In this document: one piece after another, positions 9,717 through 20,200 of the stretch
Layout of the letters: the number at the start of each line of letters is the position of its first letter
How positions within the stretch are numbered: position 1 is the first letter of the stretch
Source: Perkinsus marinus ATCC 50983
Taxonomy: Eukaryota > Perkinsozoa > Perkinsida > Perkinsidae
Direction: 5' to 3'
DNA length: 23,204 bases
Assembly: GCF_000006405.1 (NCBI RefSeq)
Contig: NW_003206671.1
Location: 363,873 to 387,076 of the forward strand
Program-made: the position numbers and the translations under genes
The notes under the pieces: model-generated
What the model was told of the DNA's origin: nothing
Seen by the model: only the letters and a program-made list of their open reading frames with translations
The model's database searches: none

Positions 9717-10463
9717 TCAATCGGAACGTGGACGTTTCTGTACTCGATCAAGAGCTTCTGCCACGCGTTTCACCACAGGTGCTGTATCAACGGCCTGCTT
9801 GCGCTCAGCGAATGTAGGGCCGACGGCCAGATCGCCGGACTCCTTGGCATACTTCCGGATGTCCCAGCCGATCCGTCGCACGGCCATGGCTAGCTTCCTC
9901 GAGCTCATATTGACGCCGTCTATGTAGCGCTCTCGATGATTCGGAGATTCACAGCCAAGTTCACGCGCAACGAAACTACATATACCATGTACACTAATTT
10001 TAATATTCTGGGGACTGCCGAAGTAATACCGGTTCCTCTTCTCATTGTAGGAATATCTTCTATCAGCAAAGAACTTCGTCACATCCAAGAGCCTCTGCCA
10101 CTGTTCGCCCATCTCAACGTCAATACCATGCTGTGTAGCCGCTTGTTGGAGATCTCGTTCGTGTCGGTCGATGAAGGCCTCGCCAGGCCCATGGGGCGCA
10201 GACCCGAACGGCTCACAGGAAGCAAAGACTGTCTTCAAACCGCGCACCACCTTGGACCCACGTGTGGGCTCGTTGCCGGGACTGGACGAGAGGTTGATAA
10301 ATTCGGCGCCTTCCTTTTGGAATTCATCGTGACCATTATCGCGGCCGGCGACAAAGCCTTCACAGGTCGAGACGTCCGAGATGACTTCACCGCACGCAGT
10401 GCACACATGGCAAGCAGTAGTAGGTTCAAACTCGACACAGTCAATCGGATGCTGGCAGCACAT
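9717..10463 (-). CDS. Zinc-ribbon protein, possibly TFIIB/BRF-like
   Basis: A single 248-aa open frame starts at ATG 10463 and ends at TGA 9717. The N-terminus has Cys/His pairs spaced like a zinc ribbon (CCQHPIDC then CHVCTACGEVIS); the CxxC-G-x-V-I end is the usual second knuckle of TFIIB, TFB and BRF ribbons. The rest is alpha-helical and charged, with a stretch (EKRNRYYFG, FVARELGC) that could be one degenerate cyclin fold. It is shorter than TFIIB (about 310 aa) and only the ribbon supports the assignment, so a different zinc-ribbon protein is equally possible. An AG acceptor-like site lies 11 nt before the ATG. The last codons overlap a second protein-like frame, and the ORF may really splice into the downstream ABM exons. 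Confidence 0.5.
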   Translation of the reverse strand: MCCQHPIDCVEFEPTTACHVCTACGEVISDVSTCEGFVAGRDNGHDEFQKEGAEFINLSSSPGNEPTRGSKVVRGLKTVFASCEPFGSAPHGPGEAFIDRHERDLQQAATQHGIDVEMGEQWQRLLDVTKFFADRRYSYNEKRNRYYFGSPQNIKISVHGICSFVARELGCESPNHRERYIDGVNMSSRKLAMAVRRIGWDIRKYAKESGDLAVGPTFAERKQAVDTAPVVKRVAEALDRVQKRPRSD

Positions 10464-10937
10464 AGTCGAACGCTCTGACTCTCCTCGGCAAGCTCCTCGT
10501 CTTCGGTCAATATTGAGGTGAAGATGACAATGTCTAAAGCCTCGAATTCTCGATTTGAATATGAAATCTACCTTGCATACTTGGATTCCCTTCGACAGAG
10601 CGCATGCAAAAATCTCGCTCGCCCTAAATTATTCCGAGTGGTTGGAAATGGGGGCTACAGGAAGTGATCGCCATGAACATGCTACTATGGCTCATGGGAA
10701 ATCCAGCCGCATCGGATAACGAGTTGACATGGGGCATAGTCTGACGAACGGAAGAATACGAAATTCCTCCGAGAACTCAATTGGTCGCTGTCGGGTGAGA
10801 GGCGGACCATATGTGCAGCAACAAGTTCACGAGTGCATCTAGTTCGTAGATGGTCAGGCTCGTGATCCAGGCTAGGAACGACCAGACCGACTTTGCAATG
10901 GTGCTGGAGGTGTGGTCTCAGACTTACTTTATAAAGA
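10464..10937. promoter_or_regulatory. Divergent intergenic region, 474 bp
   Basis: It lies between the minus-strand zinc-ribbon gene and the plus-strand TIR-dynein gene. No convincing exon was found in it. TGTGGTCTCAG immediately upstream of the dynein ATG (AG about 17 nt before it) is a plausible splice-leader acceptor. No TATA-like element or other motif can be claimed. Confidence 0.4.
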
Positions 10938-11280
10938 ATGTCGGACGACTTGATACTAGTCCACGACACGGAGTGCCTGGAGTCTGCTCACAATGTTATG
11001 ACCATTTACAGGAGCATGCTCACCATCTTGGGACTCACAGTGAGAGCAGCTCCTGGCATCTGCTCGATAACCAGTGGGCTTGATCGTAGGTCCAGGAGCC
11101 CAAGGCAGACAAAAACGACTACGCCATAAAGTCTCAGAATGTTGCCTTTCTCATCTGTAGTCTAGCCATGCCCAAATTTGATAGAAAAAACTACTTTTAG
11201 GTGGTCCTGAGACTTTCAAGAACGAACTCGTGGCTGATGCACTGAAACAAGCCATAGAGGGCAAGAAGAACATAGTAAGA
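10938..11280 (+). other. TIR-like domain 1
   Basis: Residues about 1-83 read as a TIR fold: first strand [10 protein letters not shown] after the Met, helix, then [19 protein letters not shown] and [13 protein letters not shown], which match the TIR pattern of 'strand, SPG-type turn, helix, GK-N-I-V strand'. At the position of the SARM1 catalytic Glu there is an Ala, so NADase activity is unlikely here. Confidence 0.55.
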
Positions 11281-14200
11281 AGAAGAGTGTCTCGACCAAT
11301 GATAGCATTATATGACCAGATACTATTGCACTGGATCGCCACGTGCCCTGCGCTGACGGAAGCTCTCGAGGCTGCTCCAGAATCGTATAGGGAAACTCTG
11401 GCGGGAAAGAAGAACGTTGTTTATGTAACCACACGCGTTTTAAATTGTCCATCATAGTAGAAGGCTTTTCTACTTGTCCTGGAGTCTCGCATATGGAATC
11501 GTTCCTCGATCAACTCGAGAGAATATTCTCACTGTGTAGCACAGCAGATTTTTTCCAGGACTACCGTTCTATAACGGTGGGTATTAGCGAGTCGTCTCTC
11601 TAGGTACCGGATCTAGTTGACCAATGCAATGATCTTCTGCTAACCTTGCTGAAATTAAGCGATCAAGAGAAGATAGACCACGTGCGCGCTGAGAGATCTC
11701 GGCAGGTTATGGAGGACATTCTACGGTTTGGCGCTAAGGTATGACTCACCGCTGAAGATGATTTTCAAAATATTTTCTCCGACATTTTGATAAATTCGCT
11801 TCTCGCTTGGAACGCGCGTGAAAACTTGGGAGGGTTTCTTCGTTGTGGTAACCCGAGGTCTCTTTGGGACATCGTAGTGGATGTGTATACGAGTCTGCTT
11901 TTTGGGTCGCTCGAGTTTCTGGAAATTCAGCAAATTCGACGGTGTGTTGACTGTCGGTGATCAGGTCTCGAAGGCAAGGATGCGGTCGTCAGTGCGGAAA
12001 CGATATGATTTCTGCATAACCTGTGCTGAGCACTGTGTGTCGGAGAAAGCTCCTGCGACTGCTGAACATCTGCATAAGTAGGCGAATAGTATCAGCACGA
12101 ATTCAACTGGATGCAGCTTATAGTGATAATCGTCTGTTATAAAGTGTATCTATGGTATCGTTGGAGTGAGTAGCACGATTAGATGCACCACGCATGAAGT
12201 CGATAGTCGCTTTTCTAATTGGCAAAATCCTCGGTGAAAAAATGGAATTTTGAATGGCTTGTAGGTTTGGAAGGTTTCAGACATATTCAGAGGGGATCAG
12301 AGTCCTCTTTGGTTTTCAGGCAACTCAGTGTGCTTGCACCGGCACTGTCCGTGGCGCTGAATAATGGTAGTGCTTCTGGACTGAACAGTATGTCGGGGAG
12401 TAGTAAGGTAGTAAGAAGATCCTCCAGGGGGTTGGTGTAGAACTGTTGGTGATGACAGATATCTAATGTGAGAGAGTCGTTCAACTTGATCATATTGGTG
12501 ACGTCCAATTGCTTCACTGATGAGCAACTGTGCGAAGAAGTTAGAGTGGCGCTGGAGCAGGAGGTAATTTCGTGGCACGCGACAACTCAGGCAACTCCCT
12601 TTGGTCGGTCAGGTTCACATCACTCTGTTGCACATCGTGACGGACGCTATAGATGGAGTAGAAGCTGAGCTGTTACGTTGTGAAGACCTTGTCCATAGAG
12701 ACTGCCTTCATAGGTGAGACATACGCGCACTGACCGTGTTTTGATGGTCGTTCAGATCCCCGGTATACTCGTATATCCAAGAGCACGCCGCAGCGTGTGT
12801 GAGGAAGCTGTTGCTGCCGGGTATTGTGAAAATGGATGATATCAAGTCACCGAGGTTCGTTGTGGAATAGTGGCTCACGTGTTGGCTCTCGGGAAGGTTG
12901 CCTCTCGTTCGACTCGCGATTCAGGTCTCGGGCGGCTGGGGTACCGTCATTCCGGCTGCAGTATAAGAATAGTAAAGCAATGGAGCTCCCGAGTGATGGG
13001 CGCATGGAGATGTAGGGAGGCGGGATCGAACCTGGGCGGTTCGGTTGCTCATTGGCCTTTACAGTTACAAGGTGGCTAAGCAAGACTCTATAAAGAACGT
13101 GAAAGTGCCCTCTGATATTGACACCAATATCAAAAGCTTATTCGAGCTGTATGATACCGAAAAGAAGGGCGTGATCGACTGGAACCAGTTTGTCAAGGTT
13201 GACAGGGTAAGCATCCTGGAAATCTTCCGGCTGCGCGCCGCTGATCATCATGTCTAGGTCGTCACTGAGACGCTCGGTGGTCAATACAGCGAGATGATCA
13301 GCAGAAGGATCTACTCGCTCATGCTGTAAGCACTGGAGCTGATCCGGAGGCATCAGGCTGGTGGTGATGATCAGTTACCCGGGACTACCCTTGGACAGCG
13401 AGATATCATTCACCACTTTCTACAACTACCATGCCTATGTGTCCAAGAAAATGGGTAAGAGTCCCGGAGAATTTCAAGTCTCTTTATGTCGCACATTGTA
13501 GTAGCCTGATGTTCACCGTGATAGGTATATTAGAGGGCGACAGGGATGTGGGTGTCCATTACAAGTATTTGGTGGACAAGGCTAAGCATATGGGCAAAGG
13601 GAAGCGGTTCCAGAAAACGTAAGACTGCTTTTGAGTTTTGTGGAATATATATTCGCTTTCTGCAGCTAAGCTTAGGAGTTTTTCCAGTAACTGAAGCAGT
13701 TTATATACGAATTCGGATAGAAGTTTGCACAACAATTTTACAAATTTCCGCTCAAAAATCTCATCTTGCCACTAACATATGTAGGTGACCATGTGCATAT
13801 TTTCTTACATTGCTATTGAACTCCGTGGATATCATGAATTGCTCAGGAAGCGCAACTCTCCTTCAGACTGAGGACCCTTATTGGTTCACCACTGCGTCTT
13901 CAGGTACGACTTGTTCATTTGCCATGATCGGTCCAAGGAGGGCACTTGCATGGCTCTAGACTTGATCAAGAGTATCAGGGACCATACTCCCAATGTAGGG
14001 CGGGAAGAAGTCTGTTGATGCTGAAAATTTTTGTGAACAGTGGTGGACTATATGTTTGCTTTCCTCAGCTGGGCTCAGGAGTTCTCTCCCCAAACAAAGG
14101 AGCTTTTTTACGAATTAGAGCAGAAGTGTGAAAAATCAACAAGAATTTCCCAAAATTTCCGCAGAATTTTCATATTGTGGTTTACAGATTTCCCCATACT

Positions 14201-17200
14201 GTTGGTGACGATCGGTTTGCGTTATGGTGGTTCAAGGTTCGTGCGATGCTGTGTATCGACTATTTGGCTGAGAAGGAAAAAGAGAAAGATAGCAAGAAGA
14301 AGGATAATAAAAAAGAGGCAGCACCCAAAGCGGACCCGATGGCAGGTGAGTCGGGGATTCTTACTCGCCGGCGTCAGGGCCGTCTATTCGAACTGAGTTT
14401 GTCTTGGTGAGGATTGAGAATGATCCCTCAGTTCCCAGCAAGAGCGCCGAAAGCCTGAACGTCGTTGTCATTCTACGACCGGGGGTTTTCGAGAATATAC
14501 AAGTCCAGAAAGATGTGCAGGAGGCCAAAGAAGCAGGCGGCAATATAGTGATACTCAGTGATGTGGGTAACACAGCGAGCATGTTGACGGAGATCTTGAA
14601 GGCACCAGAGAGCATCCGCCCGGCTCTCTCGAGGTGAGAAGTGGCCTTGTATAATTCCATAACCTGACTGCACGGAATTCTCTTGCCAGGCCGAATTGTG
14701 TGGGGTACTGGAAGAATTGCGACGCTGCGTGCGCTGTGGACCTACTGAGTGTCATGAGCTTCCCGGATTGGCGACCGCAGGCGGCCCGTACGACCATCCT
14801 GGCTGTGCAAAACGTGGACCCTGTGGTGCGGTATCTCTTCCATCACTGTGAGGAGGACGAGGAGGTGCGCGACTCAAAGTCGGGTGAAATTTCCGAGTAT
14901 TTTTTTCCTGGCTCAGGCTGCCGCGGCTTTGCAGTGTTTGGCGAACTGTACAAGTCCGTCAACACTCAATGGTGGCCGAGTCCGGTCCTCCTTCGCTCGA
15001 GAGGGCGGCGTTGAGATCTTAGCGGAGCGATTCCAGCAGTTTATGAGCGTCCCGGCAGTCGCAGAAAACGCGTGCCGGGCGGTCGCTAACTTGGCCCAGG
15101 ATGTTGATCTGTGCCGTAAGCTCGCTGAGGCTGGTGTGATCAAGATGGTTGTGGAGGCTATGAACAATCACACAGACTCGGCGCTTCTGCAGGTAATCTG
15201 AGCGCCTTTGGTTGTGTTTTTGACCATGGACGGTAACTCTTCGATGCGGTGATTAGATTTTGTCTAGGGATGTATTGTTTCAGGGTGAAGCGGCTCGAGC
15301 TTTGAACAACTTGGCACAAGATGAGACTGCGAAGCGGCGGGTGAATGAACTGTCAGGCTTCCAAGTCGTGTTGCAGAGCCAAAAGAAGTTCGAATATGAC
15401 CAGGCCTTTTGGGATGGCAGGTGAGGAGTGGTGGCAGCAGAAAATTGGGAGTGTGAATTCAGGTTCGCGATGAAACGGTTGAAGGCTGAGAATGCGGTGA
15501 TGGTCAACTATCGTGGCAAGGGGCGCTGGTGCGGCGGTAAGATCCAGGATAGTTACTCCAACGGGACATATGATATCGCGTATTCGCACGGCGGGATGGA
15601 TAAGAAAGTGCCGGCTCATTGGGTGCGTCCGAAGGATGAGAGCGATGCAGTGATGGAATTCTGTGGCGTGTGGGAGTGGAAGCCGACGGGAAAGGTGACT
15701 GAGGATGAGCTGGTTCTCAAAGCTGACGGCATGTGCTCACTCCGCTCGGGCGCGGTGGGCACATGGAACGTAGCACAACCGAGAGAGGACCGCACGAGGA
15801 CGGCGATCAAATTGAATTTGGGCAAGCTCATGATAGAAATGGAGAGAATATCTTTGACGACTATCACTAGTACGGCCACGGGCGAGCGCGCTGTGTTGAA
15901 GAAGGATTTCCCCGAGTGCGTTTTCACTGAGTATTTCGGCTTTGGTGGTATAGCCGTCGACGATCGAGTGCCTAGTTTGATGGCACTGCGTCCTGACTAT
16001 GTGTGCGTTGAGCAGGAAATCTGCAAGGGTCCGGATAGCTGGGGGCATGTCCCCGAGGCGCTCCGGAGAAGCGTGGCGGTCCGATGGTCGGCGTTCTTGG
16101 TGATTGGGAAGAAGGGCGAATACACTTTTACTCTCGACAGCAGCGGACCTGCACTAATGCATGTGAATGACAAACTGGTGGTCAATAACAGGAGTGAAAG
16201 TCCTAGCGGAGCGATGCAGCTTATGCCAGGAAACCACAGAATCACCGTTCAGTAAGTTGTGAGTGGCCAACGTCGCTCTCCGTTTGTAACTCTTCATCTT
16301 TATTGGAGTAGTGGACATGACCGTGCTTGGCGCACATAATTGTGACGGCTTCCAGTGGAAAATTTTCGTGCTTCGTAGCAGATCACGATGGCTGGAGTAG
16401 ATAGGGAAAATGGATGTGCCATCTGAATTTGACAGGTTCTTTTCATCATCCGAGGGTGCGAAAAATCATCTCAATCTCCTCTACTCTGGCCCGGACACGA
16501 ACGATGAGCAGATGAAGGTCCCGGCAGCAGTCCTTCAGCACGCTGTAGATCAATCGGAGGTAGGCACGGGAGAGGATGAATATTCAGGGAGATGAGGGTA
16601 CATGGGAAATGAAACAGCAAACTAAAAATTCTACTTGCATTTCGAGACGGAGCCGCTGGCTTGTCAGAATCTAGATGCGCAGATCCATCCTTTCCGCATT
16701 TCTTGATGGCAGTGTTGGAGTATTTGTTCGCTTTCCTCAGCTGTTGCGGCTCAGGAGTTTCCACACGAAATGTGGTAGAAGTGTTCAGAAACCAACGAAA
16801 AATTTTCCAAATTTTCCGCATGTGAATGACCATGTGTATAAATTTTACAGTATAATTCCCCCACACTACTTCTAGGAGTGCCTGTTGCATGCCCCCGTGT
16901 AAAAATCCCTCCAGCCGGAGTTCATCCTACTATTTCATTCTAATTCGACACACATGGTGTGGGCATCTGAGCGGATTGCAGATATCTGTTCGAGAAAACT
17001 CTGACGTTTCTCGCCATTCATTTAGGTAGTGCGGAAACCAGGATTCTTGGGAGAATATTTCTGTGAACAATTCCGAGGGAAGATACCTGAGGACAAGTCG
17101 CCCGATGTTGTCCGTGTTGAGAAGCAGCTGGACTTCGAGCCTACTACAGGGGCTGCTTGGGAGAACCTTCCGGACCGATTCAGCGAGTCGTTCGCAGCGA

Positions 17201-20200
17201 AGTTTACCACTTATCTCAACCTGAAATGTGGCGGAAAAAAGAAGGCTAAGTAAGCATCATCTTGATCGCCTCATTGGAAAAACCTTTTCCCCCGCGAGTT
17301 TATCATCATTCGTGATAGGATTGGAATATTTGAATATAGATGTGAATATGGGTCTGTGCTTAGGTCTATATCGTCAGGTACGCCCTACAGGTGGAATCTA
17401 ACAAGTGTGCGAAGGTATACTTGGATGGTAAGTTAGCCATAGAAGAAGATGCACTATACGAGAATGAGCTCACGGCCGGCTACCACAAGCTGCAAGTGGA
17501 GTATTTCTGCGACACAACCAGCGCGCCACATTCCCTCGTATTGAATTTTGCTGGGCCGGAGACGGTACCGCCAGGAACGGACGAGGACTCTGAGATGGCG
17601 AAGAACCCTCCTATGATTCGACTACCGCCTGAGGTCTGTTCGTACTATCTGCGGCCAACAGTCGCATTGCCCCGAGGAGACCCTTTGGGCGGGCATGAGA
17701 AGTCGGTGCCGTTCGTTGGGTGCACAGATGAGGTTACTATGGTGTCCGCAGGAGCAGACGGGAGCATATGTATCTGGGATATCCCGACGTCTACTCTACG
17801 GTCTTCTATCAGTGCTGGTCAGCCTATTGGGTGCTCTGCCCTGAGCGCCAGTGGAAAGCTGATCGCGGTATCGCTGGAGGACGGCAGTATTGCGCAATGG
17901 GATGTCACATCGGGCGCGCGCTATGGAGGGCCGATGTATGGTCACAGCGGCGAGGTTAACTCTCTCACGTACTGCAGCGGAGATAAGAAGATTCTGTCTG
18001 TTGGTATCGACCTCTCAGTGCGAATTTGGGATGCGGCGTCGGGGGACGAGATTGCGACATTAGCTGCTGACCCATGCAATCGCGTTGGCGATCCGATAGA
18101 GCAATTTTGGGTAGACTGTTCGGCTGCATATGATGAGAATATCGTCGTGAGTGGCGGCAAGGACGGCTTCATACGCTTTTGGGACATTGCGAAACTGGAC
18201 GCTGTAAGGGGGCCTGAAAAGGTGATGCCTATACCGGATGAACCCGAGGAGGGTTGGGGGGAAGGAGGCCCTCCGGAACCTGAGAGATCTCCTGGCGATC
18301 CCGTGGTTTTCGAAGGTGGGAATTCAGTGTTCGTCTGCTAGGTCGAACTCAGCACTGTATGTTTGATCAGGTCATTGTAATAAGAGAGTCTCGTGCGTTG
18401 CCTTGTGCCCTGTGAAAGGCAGCAATCTGTTGGCAACGTCGAGCACTGACGCAACAATCAGGGTATGGAATTTGAAGGACTACTCTCTGCACATTGAGCC
18501 CATACAGTGCCTCAGCAGTTTTGTGGTAATATTCTGTGTTGTCGTGAGGTTAGTGCTTGCCATTGTGGAGAGGTTAGAGCTTGGAAGTGAACTACAGTGT
18601 GTGGCAATTTGATATGCAAATGTGGAGAATGCACGTTTTCTATTCTGGGATCAATTATAGTGAACAACTTGTCGCTATCATAGTCTAGGAAGGTTAGCAT
18701 TATCACATCACATGTTCATACCAATGTTCACATTGTTTATATAATATAGTCCCAGATCGATTCTTATTACTCTCCGAAAAAAAACGCATTTTCCATATTT
18801 GCACATCAGATTGACACACACTGTACGTCATCTAGTGCTACCAATCGTTTCTACACCTTTTTGACCACAAGTTGAACCTCAAGTCAGAAATTCAGCGTCG
18901 AATTTAAAATTCACGGCGAGCACCTTACATAGTAGTAATGCCGACCGCTATCTGGACAGAGAAATGTTGGAGTATGTGGATTCATATATGTTGTCGTTTT
19001 CTCAGTCGTGGTCTCCCAATGGGTCAACACTTGTCTCTGCCAACGAAGACGTTCTCGTACAACTGTTTAGTGCTGTTTCTGGGAAGCCGAGATCTGAGCC
19101 CATGCCTGGGTAGGACACATTCATTGATGGGTTCTGCATTACTTGTGTGCTCACTTGCATCAGGCATATAGCGTCTATGAGGTTCGCGACATGGACTCCG
19201 CAAGGCCAGTGCTTAGCGACGTGCAGTGACGACGGCACGATACGGCTGTGGCATTTCACGGTGAACAGGAATATCGCGGAAATAGCGGTGCTGGAGGGAG
19301 AAGAAGGAGTCTTCCAGGATGACATGAAGAAATGGCAGAAGGTCATAAGGAAGCGAAACTGGCGAGCGTTTTTACCCCTAAGCGCTGTGTTTGTTCGAAG
19401 TTGATCTGATGTTTTGGCCCGGTGTAATCGTGCGCGAATTATTCACATATTGGTGGCTGACGACATGCTCGGCAAGGGCTCACAGGCATGCTCACCATGA
19501 TGTTTAGATTCTTGACAATATCCGCCACGATTACAACGAATACAGCAAGGGGGCCTCGGAGTACGAAGGCAATGTCGAGTTGCTCCGGAATGCTCTGGAC
19601 CAAGGAGTGGAGAGAGTAAAATCATTCCGAGCGAGAGCGTCTCTGTTGGGACTAACGCCGACAGACTACTGGGATCTCGACGGCATGATCGACGATTATG
19701 CCAGCTACTACAAGTGAGCGGTTTCAACGTGAATACGATGAAATTCTGAGCGGACCTGTTTGGCTCGGTTGATTGTGTGCGATCCTGTCAGGTTGTGGAA
19801 TACAGTGATAAGTTTCCAGAAAAGTCAGTTGAAGTGGCAGCAAGATCCCATGAAGTCGATCAACGCTGAGGAAGTGGAGCAGCTATTGGACGCCTGGTTT
19901 AAGGAGTGCTATAAGATGATTAAAGGCTTCGACACTGACAACACTAGGATGGTACGTCACGGGTGGTCGCATTCCTCCCGATATCTCGATTTGTCGTTTT
20001 TCAGGCTCAGAAAGTCGCCAAGGATCTCAAGTCTGGCATAGACGAGTTTAGGGTGAAATTCCCCTTCCTGAGGGCCTTCTGCGTTGAGGCCATCCTCCCG
20101 AGACACTGGGATGAACTTTTCGAGAAAATGGGCATCGAGCCGTTCGCTGACTACGATGACATTCGAATGCATCAGATGCTCGAAAAGGGCGTTCTTGAAT

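Noticed and set aside
9936-10478. Plus-strand 180-aa open frame
   Set aside because: It is antisense to the zinc-ribbon ORF, and composition and motifs favour the minus strand.
13015-13079. Possible tRNA on the minus strand (B-box-like GGTTCGATCCC)
   Set aside because: The T-stem does not pair on both sides, and no A-box or acceptor stem is present.
14040-14180. Open frame through repeat copy 4 reading like a coding exon ([20 protein letters not shown])
   Set aside because: The same DNA is a dispersed repeat with stops in the other copies, and the flanking TIR exons join in phase without it.
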